The notes under the pieces: generated by a model | Database searches by the model: none | Told to the model about the DNA's origin: nothing | Seen by the model: the letters and a program-made list of their open reading frames with translations, nothing else | Part shown: positions 8,427-15,204 of the stretch, piece after piece | How positions within the stretch are numbered: position 1 is the stretch's first letter | Layout of the letters: every line of letters begins with the position of its first letter | Origin: CAJQPP01 sp041747075 | Lineage (GTDB): Bacteria; Planctomycetota; Planctomycetia; Pirellulales; Pirellulaceae | Assembly (NCBI GenBank): GCA_041747075.1 | Contig: JBGTFW010000255.1 | Coordinates: forward strand, 1 to 24,738 | Length of the DNA: 24,738 nucleotides | Reading direction: 5' to 3' | Program-made: the position numbers and the translations under genes

Positions 8427-9343
8427 CAATTGGTTTCCTCATAAACAGTGGTGATACAGCGAGCCTGACCTGCTTTCCCGGGCCAACCGAGATTCATAAG
8501 AAAGGTTCGTTGCGGAAATGGCAATTCAAATGCTCCCAGCGACGTTCGCAGGAAGAATGGTTCAAACAGTTCACCGTCGCGTCCCGTACCCAGGACGCCG
8601 TAGCGATACTGAAGTTTCTCGAGATATTCCGGCCGCGCGTTCGTCAGGCCTATAGCCGCCAACATCTCCACGAATGGAAAGCCGACGGTTTTGAAGCGTG
8701 GGCCAGCATGGGCGTTCAACGAAAACCCGATGTCGATCGGGATATAGTCGCGTCGCCAATCCAGCCGAAAGCTGCTGCTTTGCTCAGCCGAAACGTTAAA
8801 AGGATCGGCAGCGGGATCGGCAGCCGGGTCGTTAAGGATATTGCGCAGCAGTTGCAGTGAATCGCGGGCAAGCGCAGCTCCCGGATATCCACCCGCACCA
8901 GCCCAGAACTTCACGTTGTCCCGCCCGGTTTCGCGGCGGCCGTCACCCCAATGATTTATCTCAATGGTCTTTCCAGCAAACTCGCTTTCCGTTTTATTAA
9001 CGCTCAGCACTGCCGTCAACGTCGCGGGGCTAGCCGGAGGCGGAAATGGAAACGGTTCATCGCTGTCGTATTGCCGGGTCTCGACCTTCCAGCCAGAAGT
9101 GTCCAAGCCGAGTTCGCTCGCGCTACGCGATACCACCTCGGCTTCGCCAAGGAATTGCAACACGCTTTCAAACGGGTTGCGCGGTGAGTCTGTGTCCAAG
9201 CGAAAAAGGATTTCTGCTTCGTCGCGCCAGTCGAAACCACCACGAGCTTCGCCGAGCAAAATATCCGCTGCTTCCAGGAATCCAAGGCACGCAAAAACCT
9301 GACCGGGATTGAGCAAATCGACAGGAATCGTTTTCTCAGCCAT
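8426..9343 (-). CDS. csb3: Csb3/Cas8u2-type subunit of type I-G
   Basis: A 305-residue protein in the position of GSU0052 (Csb3, Cas8u2), between cas3 and csb1, and presumably the large-subunit-like component that helps PAM recognition and Cas3 recruitment. It begins MAEKTIPVDLLNPGQVFACL. The segments LGFLEAADILLGEARG and SLGAFELPFPQRTFLMNLGW fit that family in my judgement. The ATG at 9341-9343 overlaps the end of cas3 by 8 bp and has AAAGAGGGG upstream. A longer reading from 9541 is only cas3 read in another frame. Subunit role is family knowledge, not visible in motifs. Confidence 0.85.
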   Translation of the reverse strand: MAEKTIPVDLLNPGQVFACLGFLEAADILLGEARGGFDWRDEAEILFRLDTDSPRNPFESVLQFLGEAEVVSRSASELGLDTSGWKVETRQYDSDEPFPFPPPASPATLTAVLSVNKTESEFAGKTIEINHWGDGRRETGRDNVKFWAGAGGYPGAALARDSLQLLRNILNDPAADPAADPFNVSAEQSSSFRLDWRRDYIPIDIGFSLNAHAGPRFKTVGFPFVEMLAAIGLTNARPEYLEKLQYRYGVLGTGRDGELFEPFFLRTSLGAFELPFPQRTFLMNLGWPGKAGQARCITTVYEETN

Positions 9344-12191
9344 GCACGGACCCCTCTTTCCCATCAAACATTCGCGGACTTGGCGATTCATCGTCCACCA
9401 ACGCCGAGGCGCGGTGATCGGCGGCTCGCAAAATCGACTCCAGCCACGCCAGCCCCCACGGCCCCCACATCTTCTGCAATCGCGCAAACCGCAGCGCAAC
9501 GTCGCGCGCTCGATCGGCAAGTACCGAGGGGGGCGCGTCATCGCATGAGTCCGTGCGGATTACCGGCCGCGCGAAACCATGATGCGCGGCGACCAGGTGC
9601 CGCGTTAGTTCCTTCAGCCCATCGCTCAGGCTCGCGAATTCAGCGTCGCGCTGAATCGAAGGGATCGAACCGAATTCATGGCGATACCCGTCGAGCAGAC
9701 TATTGAAAAAAGGCCCCCGCGTTTTCGCGTACGGTCGCCCCGTCTCGGGAGCATTAAAAGCATTTTGCCACCGCTGGCAATTCTTGCCATGGTCATGATT
9801 CCGCGCCGCGATTTTCATCACGAGAGCCAACTCGGCTGACAGCCCAAGCTGCCGTGCCATGCGCTCGACCTCTTTTTCCACGTCGGCCAAATGATTCTCC
9901 AGGCTGCGCAGTCCAGTCGTCGAACGACTCTCTTCGCTGGTGACGGCTTTGCGATGCTTCTGCAGGACCAGATATCGCGATGGTTCATCTTCATTCTCAG
10001 TTTGAATCGGAAACGTGCGAAGCGTTTTCCAATCCGACTGCGTTTTCCGCGTTTGCATCCGCTCTTCCAGTTCACCGGCGGACCAGTCGAGGATGCGAAA
10101 TGGCGGAATCGGATCGACACGTTCATCCGTGGAGGCAATCCACTCATGCGGCTCCACAGCGTCGGCTGCAACCGCGGAAAGAGTCTCATCGGCTTTGTCA
10201 TACAGCAGCCCACTGCTCAATCCGCCCAACCGCGCGTCGACGACCAACGTGCAATGTTCAATTTTTCGTGCGAAGTTCTTCTTCCCCTGTTTATCGTTTC
10301 CAAATTGCAAATCGCCCATCGACATTCTCCGCTCAACTTCGCCGCTGCGATCAAGCACGATCGCAACAACTTCATTGTCGCGCGGCAGAAGGGCAATTTT
10401 CTTCGGGTCAGTTTTCTTCGGAGATTTCTTCAATTTGGTGATATTTTCAACGCGTTTCAGCAACCAGGCGAAAACATCGCTGCTTGCCGTTTCCAGCCTT
10501 TCAGTAAGATGAATCGGGGCAGCCTCAAAGAACTCGGCAATCTGTTTATCAGTGCAACGCGGCGAAGCGGTTGGCAGATACTTGCGCCATGCGACCGTTG
10601 TTTGCGGTTCGTCGTCGACCCATCCGCGAAGCCAGGGCGCTACAAACGGCCGGGCAGAGTGCTTGTCCAGCGAAGTCATCGACCACGCGTCGAGAATCGG
10701 TCGAGTCAGTTCCGGCCGAAGTGGCGCAGGAGTCGTCGCCGCTTTTAACAGGCCAGACAGCTTCTTATCATTTTCGGCATTGATCTTCAGTTGCCGCAAT
10801 GCGTTGGGGCTGACATCACGACCAGCTTCGCCTTCGAGTTTCGGCAATGCTTCCAGTGCAGCGCGGTACGCGGCTGACAGATCGAACTGGCGAACCAATT
10901 GATGATCCTTTGCATTTCGGTGACGCGGCTGTTTTGCACGTGCTTTTTCCAATTCCGCCAGTTCTTTGTCGTTTGGCTTGTCGCGTTGCAGCAAAACACG
11001 AATTTCAGCCATGCCATTGCCTCTGCGATTGACTCGACCAACCCGCTGGACCATCCGCTCAAAAGCTGTCAAATCACTGACCATGTGTTCGGCATCGAGA
11101 TCAACGCCCACTTCACCGGCACTTGTCGCGAAAACAAACGCCGGATTCTCAATCGCCGTTTTCGCCCCGGCAAGAAAACCATGTTGCTCCAGCCAGTGCT
11201 CGACCTCTTGCCGCTCCCGAACACGACGCGCACCGACGAACAGTTGACAATCGATGGCCCGGGACGGTATTTCCTGCTTCCTGTCTCCTTTTGCCCGTTC
11301 TACAACGGCCTGCTCGACCTTTAACGCATCGCTGCGACTGTTACAAAAGACGATGATTCGCCTGTTGGCAATGCCCTGTTCGGCAAGTTCCCAGGCCTCG
11401 GCGGCCAACCGATCAACGAAGTCTGCGTCATCGTTTTCCGGCTCAACCAACTGCATACGCTTCACCGCCCGCAATCGTTGCCCGGCGACTTGATGGTCCA
11501 GGTCTTTGTCCGTGATCTGCAATACGCTTTTCGCCGTGCTGCGTCCCGTGGCCGACAACGAAAGCAGTATATTGCGTGGCACCGACGCATTTGCAGTCGC
11601 GTTTCCATGCAACTCACTCTCGGACTCCACAATACGGCTCAACAATGCCTCGAACGGCGGAACCAGGTGTGCTTCGTCAAGTACGAACATCGTGTCGGCA
11701 CCCAAAAACCCCGCATGATAGGGTCGCATTTTCCGCGAAACGCCATAGCCTTCGAACAACAGACGCGACCCGATCATGTCGACCGTGCCAACCACAATTG
11801 CGGGCAAGCAGGGATCACTGAGCCACTGTCTATTGTCCGCGAATTGTCCACGCAGCGTTGAGATCGCGAACTGTTGTCCGTTTTCAATACCCAGCGCCTG
11901 TTTGGCATCCACATTTGCATCGATCCAATTTTTCAACCGCTCCGCCTCGCGAGTGGCCTGGTCAACCACCGCGCGGCGATCCACGACATAAACCAAACGC
12001 CGTGGCAGGTCCGCGCCATGGGCCTTGGCCACTAGCCAAGCTGCCATCACACTTGTTTTGCCCAGTCCCGTCGGGATATCCAGCGAAAAACGACTCTCCA
12101 ACCCGGCTTCCAGCTTCTCCAGCAACGCCATTTGCCACGGAAACGGGGTTTCGCCCTCTTTCAAACCCAGAGCCTCATTTAAAATCTGCAT
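9336..12191 (-). CDS. cas3: Cas3 helicase-nuclease, helicase first and HD domain last
   Basis: A 951-residue Cas3 that unwinds and degrades target DNA after recruitment by the I-G complex. Seen in order: Q-like FPWQ (17-20), Walker A PTGLGKT (40-46), the DEAH box (172-175), the LSATGRS motif III, and the C-terminal RecA motifs ATSAGEVGVDLD and QRVGRVNRRG. A C-terminal HD nuclease follows, with NHDHGK (about 798-802), HLVAAHHG (about 865-872) and RAADHR (about 921-926). This helicase-HD order is characteristic of type I-G. The start ATG at 12189-12191 has GGGAGTGGTA in front. A longer reading adds 19 residues without support. The gene is intact. A diverged copy of its first 75 codons lies at 14690-14925. 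Confidence 0.95.
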   Translation of the reverse strand: MQILNEALGLKEGETPFPWQMALLEKLEAGLESRFSLDIPTGLGKTSVMAAWLVAKAHGADLPRRLVYVVDRRAVVDQATREAERLKNWIDANVDAKQALGIENGQQFAISTLRGQFADNRQWLSDPCLPAIVVGTVDMIGSRLLFEGYGVSRKMRPYHAGFLGADTMFVLDEAHLVPPFEALLSRIVESESELHGNATANASVPRNILLSLSATGRSTAKSVLQITDKDLDHQVAGQRLRAVKRMQLVEPENDDADFVDRLAAEAWELAEQGIANRRIIVFCNSRSDALKVEQAVVERAKGDRKQEIPSRAIDCQLFVGARRVRERQEVEHWLEQHGFLAGAKTAIENPAFVFATSAGEVGVDLDAEHMVSDLTAFERMVQRVGRVNRRGNGMAEIRVLLQRDKPNDKELAELEKARAKQPRHRNAKDHQLVRQFDLSAAYRAALEALPKLEGEAGRDVSPNALRQLKINAENDKKLSGLLKAATTPAPLRPELTRPILDAWSMTSLDKHSARPFVAPWLRGWVDDEPQTTVAWRKYLPTASPRCTDKQIAEFFEAAPIHLTERLETASSDVFAWLLKRVENITKLKKSPKKTDPKKIALLPRDNEVVAIVLDRSGEVERRMSMGDLQFGNDKQGKKNFARKIEHCTLVVDARLGGLSSGLLYDKADETLSAVAADAVEPHEWIASTDERVDPIPPFRILDWSAGELEERMQTRKTQSDWKTLRTFPIQTENEDEPSRYLVLQKHRKAVTSEESRSTTGLRSLENHLADVEKEVERMARQLGLSAELALVMKIAARNHDHGKNCQRWQNAFNAPETGRPYAKTRGPFFNSLLDGYRHEFGSIPSIQRDAEFASLSDGLKELTRHLVAAHHGFARPVIRTDSCDDAPPSVLADRARDVALRFARLQKMWGPWGLAWLESILRAADHRASALVDDESPSPRMFDGKEGSVHG

Positions 12192-12254
12192 TACCACTCC
12201 CGAATTCCAGCCTTTGAATGAACGCGGCTTATTGCATCCTCGTGACACGTTTGG

Positions 12255-12479
12255 CTACTCTGGCTTGAGATTACCGGATTTTTTTGGAAGATGTCTTGCT
12301 TTACGGAGTCCCATGAGAACCCAAAGGATTTGTTCTTCGGTTGCGTCGGCAACGCCGCTGACTGCGGACTCGACGAATGCGTCGCGCAATGTCGGGTCAC
12401 AGACCATGCGGTCAACCGAGACGTCTTCGTGCTCACGTTGAAACATTGTCCAGCAGTCGAGCAGGGCGTTTTTGTCCAT
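12255..12479 (-). CDS. Small acidic hypothetical protein upstream of cas3
   Basis: A 74-residue acidic helical protein (MDKNALLDCWTMFQREHED...). The start ATG has GAGGAAAT about 9 bases upstream, and the frame ends 63 bp before cas3. I recognise no family. Position and strand make it part of the sigma-to-cas3 transcript unless the hairpin at 12527-12544 ends the sigma mRNA. It could be a regulator of the cas operon, but nothing in the sequence shows that. Confidence 0.65.
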   Translation of the reverse strand: MDKNALLDCWTMFQREHEDVSVDRMVCDPTLRDAFVESAVSGVADATEEQILWVLMGLRKARHLPKKSGNLKPE

Positions 12480-12526
12480 GGCTTGTATTTCCTCGTTTGA
12501 TTGTGCTGTATAATCTCGTGAATTGG

Positions 12527-12548
12527 AGCGGGCTCTTGCCCGCTTTTT
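12527..12548 (+). terminator. Intrinsic terminator, plus-strand orientation
   Basis: A 7-bp GC-rich stem (AGCGGGC, loop TCTT, GCCCGCT) runs into TTTTT on the plus strand. On the minus strand, where the sigma and cas genes are read, the hairpin is followed by CCAATT and lacks a U-tract. It therefore works best against antisense transcription, with at most a partial attenuating effect after the sigma gene. Confidence 0.65.
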
Positions 12549-12560
12549 AATGTGAGCGCA

Positions 12561-13070
12561 CTAGTCCTCAACGACATAGTCCCGCAACTCGCCAACGCGG
12601 AGCAGCTCTTTTGCTCGCCTGAGCCGGGTCTTAATGGTCTGGACGGGCACATTCCATGATCGGGCAATTTCGGAAGGTGACTTATGTTCGAAGAAATGGG
12701 CGACGATCGCGCTGCGGTAGGGCTCATCGAGCAAATCGACATTTCGACGGACGACTTTCCGCGCCTCGTTTCGAAGTATCCGCGGCCCAGGAAGTTCTCG
12801 CACATGCTCGGTTAAGGGACTCAGCAGTTCCGATTGCTTCCAAAACGAATCGCGGACCTTGCTCATTCGGTTCATGTCGATTGATGCGTTCCTGGCAGCG
12901 GTACAAATTAATGGGATTTGGTTATTGGACCAGTCAATGTCGTCGCTTTTGGCAACAAGTTTCAAGCACACGATTTGGAACAGGTCCTCGCCTCCGGGCA
13001 TCCGCTCAACTAACCTTTTTGCCTTGAATAGCTGTCGTTCCATGTTTGATTCGTCAGGAATTCGTGTCAT
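12561..13070 (-). CDS. ECF-family RNA polymerase sigma factor
   Basis: A 169-residue sigma-70 family protein of the extracytoplasmic-function type. The N-terminal half holds a region-2-like helix set (IPLICTAARNASIDMNRM). The C-terminal half is a clear region 4: VDLLDEPYRSAIVAHFFE, then the helix-turn-helix SPSEIARSWNVPVQTIKTRL and RRAKELL. The start is the ATG with a perfect AGGAGG five bases upstream, chosen over the reading from 13088. It is the first minus-strand gene ahead of ORF74 and cas3, so it may be transcribed with the cas genes and could drive their expression. No anti-sigma gene follows. Its upstream region overlaps the crRNA-like element. Confidence 0.88.
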   Translation of the reverse strand: MTRIPDESNMERQLFKAKRLVERMPGGEDLFQIVCLKLVAKSDDIDWSNNQIPLICTAARNASIDMNRMSKVRDSFWKQSELLSPLTEHVRELPGPRILRNEARKVVRRNVDLLDEPYRSAIVAHFFEHKSPSEIARSWNVPVQTIKTRLRRAKELLRVGELRDYVVED

Positions 13071-13128
13071 TTTTCCTCCTCCAGCCATGTAAACGGCTAC
13101 CGGGCCATAAAGAGTTCAAAAACCTTTA

Positions 13129-13173
13129 GAAACATCCCGCAGGGTTGACAGGACTCTTGAATCCCTATAATAT
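13129..13173 (+). promoter_or_regulatory. Sigma70-like promoter with predicted crRNA-like target site
   Basis: TTGACA (13145-13150) is followed by TATAAT (13166-13171, 15-bp spacing), or by TAATAT (13168-13173) at the ideal 17 bp. The start point would fall near 13178. The site GAAACATCCCGCAGGG (13129-13144) directly abuts the -35 box and matches the first 16 bases of the pseudo-spacer at 13212 except at position 6. It is preceded by TTA (13126-13128), consistent with the TTN PAM known for type I-G. It also lies 59 bp upstream of the divergent sigma gene start. Confidence 0.7.
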
Positions 13174-13179
13174 CAACGC

Positions 13180-13289
13180 AGACGCGAGATGGCAACATCC
13201 CTCATTGAAGCGAAACTTCCCGCAGGGAATCGCTGGAAGTTGGCGTCCTTTTCCGCGATCGGCCCCGCCAATCGCGGACCTCATTGAAC
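13180..13289 (+). ncRNA. crRNA-like RNA: degenerate repeat, 36-bp spacer, degenerate repeat
   Basis: Pseudo-repeat 1 consists of a small hairpin GATG-GCAA-CATC (13188-13199) plus CCTCATTGAAGC (13200-13211), the exact 12-base 3' end of the main array repeat including the 8-nt handle. The pseudo-spacer is 13212-13247, exactly 36 bp like the array spacers. Pseudo-repeat 2 (13248-13289) starts CTTTTCCGCG, folds CCGCGAT with ATCGCGG plus an inner GGC/GCC, and ends CCTCATTGAAC. Cutting by Csb2 would yield ATTGAAGC plus GAAACTTCCCGCAGGG and so on. The spacer matches the promoter in front of it over its seed, so the product should bind without full pairing. This resembles the CreA/CreR crRNA-like regulators of other type I systems. 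An alternative is a repeated protein operator. Confidence 0.7.
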
Positions 13290-13294
13290 TGGAC

Positions 13295-13327
13295 TTGAAC
13301 CGACCCGGATGTTAACATATATGTGAA
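13295..13327 (+). promoter_or_regulatory. Possible toxin promoter with palindromic operator
   Basis: TTGAAC (13295-13300), 17 bp, then TATATG (13318-13323) forms a weak promoter that would give an almost leaderless toxin mRNA. The perfect palindrome ACATATATGT (13315-13324), inside the longer near-palindrome TTAACATATATGTGAA, is a plausible operator for the XRE antitoxin encoded downstream. Confidence 0.35.
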
Positions 13328-13331
13328 TGCC

Positions 13332-13568
13332 ATGCCGCACGTATTGTTTGTTTGGAATGACGAAATCGTCGAATACATCGCTCGGCATGAGGTAACGCCT
13401 GAGGAATTCGAGGAAGTTGTGTTGAATTCGGTCGAGGTCAGGACGAGTCGTTCGTCGGGCAGACCGATCGTGTTTGGCCCAACTTCAACGGGGAAATTTC
13501 TGGCTTGCGTCTTCGAATATATTGACAGCGATCAAGTTATTCCGGTAACGGCTTACGAAGTGGACTGA
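13332..13568 (+). CDS. BrnT-like toxin of a toxin-antitoxin pair
   Basis: A 78-residue protein starting MPHVLFVWNDEIVEYIARHE, followed by VTPEEFEEVVLN and a beta-rich C-terminus ending VTAYEVD. The WNDE...HxVTxEEFEEV pattern is that of BrnT-like (RelE-fold) ribonuclease toxins, here without the usual longer basic tail. A GTG at 13323 is an alternative start three codons earlier. The ribosome-binding site is poor for either, as is common for toxins. It is followed after 109 bp by an XRE antitoxin and preceded by the crRNA-like element, so one promoter could serve all. No proof of toxicity can be read from sequence. Confidence 0.65.
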   Translation: MPHVLFVWNDEIVEYIARHEVTPEEFEEVVLNSVEVRTSRSSGRPIVFGPTSTGKFLACVFEYIDSDQVIPVTAYEVD

Positions 13569-13609
13569 TAACAAACAACCAAATTCAAAAAAATTGCCGT
13601 GACAGAAGT

Positions 13610-13645
13610 CGTTCCGCATTCAAAAGAATGCGGCCTCATAGAAGT
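13610..13645 (+). repeat. Single CRISPR-repeat-like hairpin between toxin and antitoxin
   Basis: Exactly 36 bp: CGTTCCGCATTC, AAAA, GAATGCGG, then CCTCATAGAAGT. The 8-bp perfect stem (CCGCATTC with GAATGCGG), the tetraloop, the CCTC joint and an ATAGAAGT handle mirror the main array repeat (CTTTCCGCG...CCTCATTGAAGC). Its stem bases differ in a compensated way. It lies on the sense strand of the toxin-antitoxin pair. It may be a Csb2 cutting site in the mRNA or a decayed array remnant. Confidence 0.7.
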
Positions 13646-13677
13646 TCCTTCCACGCTCCACCAAACGTGGCCCGACG

Positions 13678-14043
13678 ATGAATAGCAAACCAACCAGCCA
13701 GCGTGTGCGGCGCGAATTGAATGCCGGAGAGCAGAAACGCCTTGACGATTCGCGCGAGGAAATTGAGGCGAAAAAGGATGCAATCATTGCCGAGGGGCGG
13801 GTGCGCAAGCATGCATGGGAGGCGATGCGACGGGATACGCGAAACACGATCGCAGTACTGAAAGCCCGGCGAGAGCAACTGGGGCTCACGCTGGCGGATG
13901 TCGAGGCGCGCAGCGGGCTCAAACGAAGTGCTCTGTCGCGACTGGAACACGATCAATCCGCAAACCCAACCATGCTGACACTCCAACGCTACGCCGAGGC
14001 ACTTGGGATGACCGTCGTCTCCCATGTCGAGCCTTCGACATAA
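13678..14043 (+). CDS. XRE-family antitoxin/regulator
   Basis: A 121-residue protein: a charged N-terminal arm (about 1-55), then a helix-turn-helix of the XRE/Cro type (about 58-115) with QLGLTLADVEARSGLKRSAL and a recognition-helix stretch SRLEHDQSANPTMLTLQ. Such proteins pair with RelE/BrnT-type toxins and repress their own operon. The start ATG follows CCCGACG without a strong ribosome-binding site, and 13646-13677 can fold into another small hairpin. This suggests translation may depend on RNA structure or processing. Partnering with the upstream toxin is inferred from order and strand. Confidence 0.8.
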   Translation: MNSKPTSQRVRRELNAGEQKRLDDSREEIEAKKDAIIAEGRVRKHAWEAMRRDTRNTIAVLKARREQLGLTLADVEARSGLKRSALSRLEHDQSANPTMLTLQRYAEALGMTVVSHVEPST

Positions 14044-14230
14044 GGGACGTTAGCCAATCAACCTTATTCACCCACGAGATAAACTCGCGGGGGGTCGTGA
14101 AACTGGAACCGCCTGCCATAAGAAAAGCCTGCCACAAATGTACGATAATGACCGTGAACAGGCCCGATCCGTTAACGCAATGCGGAAGTTATTTTCGGTC
14201 GCGACCAACGAGTCACGGCCTGATCGAAAC

Positions 14231-14668
14231 ATGTTCCGCAACGAATCTGAAAAACAAGAAGCCGCAAAGCGGCTTTCCGATGAGCGAGGACGGCTTGAGG
14301 CCCTGTCGCAGCGGCTCCATGGGCAGGGAAAGTCGGATTCGGAAATCAAACGTGTTACCGACCCGATGTGGTCGTTCCACATGCAGCTTGTCGAAGAAGT
14401 GGAAAGCTACGAACGGTTGTGTCGCGGGCAATTCTCGGAGATTCAAAACCTGCATGGACTGGGCCGGTTGTTGATTGGACTGCGGATCGCGCGGGGCATG
14501 TCGCAGCGCGAATTGGCGGAAAACCTGGGCGTTCACGAATCGCAAGTCTCGCGCGACGAACGCAACGAGTACCACGGGCTGACCGTGCAGCGGGCCGCGC
14601 GGATTCTCGATGTGCTCGGCGCGCGGCTGACATCGCATGTCGAATTGGCTGAAACCGCGGTCGATTAG
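14231..14668 (+). CDS. Planctomycete-type XRE antitoxin-like regulator
   Basis: A 145-residue protein. A charged coiled-coil-like N-terminus (QEAAKRLSDERGRLEALSQR), a DPMWSFHMQLVEEVESYERL segment and a C-terminal XRE helix-turn-helix (GMSQRELAENLGVHESQVS, then RDERNEYHGLTVQRAARIL) are seen. This architecture recurs in planctomycete genomes as an antitoxin-like regulator. I chose MFRNESEKQ as start because the family begins there. An in-frame ATG at 14138 would add 31 residues. No toxin gene is seen directly upstream, where only 86-187 bp separate it from the previous antitoxin. Confidence 0.75.
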   Translation: MFRNESEKQEAAKRLSDERGRLEALSQRLHGQGKSDSEIKRVTDPMWSFHMQLVEEVESYERLCRGQFSEIQNLHGLGRLLIGLRIARGMSQRELAENLGVHESQVSRDERNEYHGLTVQRAARILDVLGARLTSHVELAETAVD

Positions 14669-14689
14669 ATCCCGTGCCGGTTTGGTCAT

Positions 14690-14925
14690 CCGTGTCTTCA
14701 CGAGTCGCCTGATCCACGACCGCGCGTCGATCTACAACGTATACAAGCCTTCGTGGTAGCAAAGCTCCATGAAATCCGGCCATCAACTACGCCGCCATGA
14801 CGCTGGTTTTCCCCAAGCCCGTCGAAATATCGAGTGACATCCGAATCCCGGCAAGGAGTCGGGCCAGCAGTTGCTCCTGCCGGGGAAAAGGCGACTCATC
14901 TTCGTTCAGACCCATAATCGCTCGG
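14690..14925 (-). pseudogene. Relic of the 5' end of a second cas3
   Basis: About 77 codons align with residues 8-82 of the intact Cas3: MGLNEDESPFPRQEQLLARL, then SLDISTGLGKTSVMAA, then an in-frame TAG replacing Trp, then a block ending RRLVYVVDRRAVVDQATRE. This last block is identical to Cas3 for 21 residues, yet most codons differ at the third base, so it comes from a diverged homologue. Walker A GLGKT is retained. Homology stops abruptly on both sides. It lies on the same strand as the main operon, upstream of it, and next to a decayed mini-array. Confidence 0.92.
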
Positions 14926-15174
14926 ACGTGTCAACCTATACTGGTCGGCGAATTTGACCAGTGTGGAGGAAGCCGAAATGCCGGCTGGCAGAAACACGCG
15001 TTGGCGGCGGTGGTTGCCATCGATTTCGATGACTAACTCTGCATCGGTGGGAGGGGTCGCTATGCTGTGGCGAACGACGCAGTAGTCGGGACCGACCTGG
15101 CTCAACGCGAAGCGGTGGCCGTTTGCCTCCAGCCAGCCGTGTATTGTGGATGAGTATCCGTTGCTATCGTTCAT
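14896..15174 (-). CDS. Small hypothetical protein, planctomycete style
   Basis: A 92-residue protein starting MNDSNGYSSTIHGWLEAN with a beta-rich core (HRFALSQVGPDYCVVRH, ELVIEIDGNHRRQRVFL) like short conserved planctomycete proteins of unknown role. Its last 10-12 codons run into the cas3 relic in another frame, so the natural C-terminus was probably replaced when the relic arrived. It diverges from the kinase-like gene at 15205, with about 30 bp between start codons. I see no good ribosome-binding site. Confidence 0.55.
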   Translation of the reverse strand: MNDSNGYSSTIHGWLEANGHRFALSQVGPDYCVVRHSIATPPTDAELVIEIDGNHRRQRVFLPAGISASSTLVKFADQYRLTRPSDYGSERR

Positions 15175-15204
15175 GAATTGCCAGTTTTTCAAGGAAAAAC
15201 ATTG

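Noticed and set aside
9344..9541. N-terminal extension of csb3
   Set aside because: It lies fully within cas3 in another frame. The ATG at 9343 has a good ribosome-binding site and the family start.
13129..13247. The shared 16-bp sequence as a duplicated protein operator
   Set aside because: Not excluded, but placed second: the match starts exactly at the first spacer base after a perfect handle, has a TTN flank and a mismatch only at position 6, which an operator would not require. The spacer also contains AACTTCC and GGAAGTT as an inverted repeat, so the alternative must be tested.
13646..13682. A second repeat-like hairpin (CCACG ... CGTGG) directly after the one at 13610
   Set aside because: Stem is only 5 bp, the 3' handle is lost and there is no spacer between the two, so similarity to the repeat may be chance. 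It is mentioned only in the antitoxin entry.
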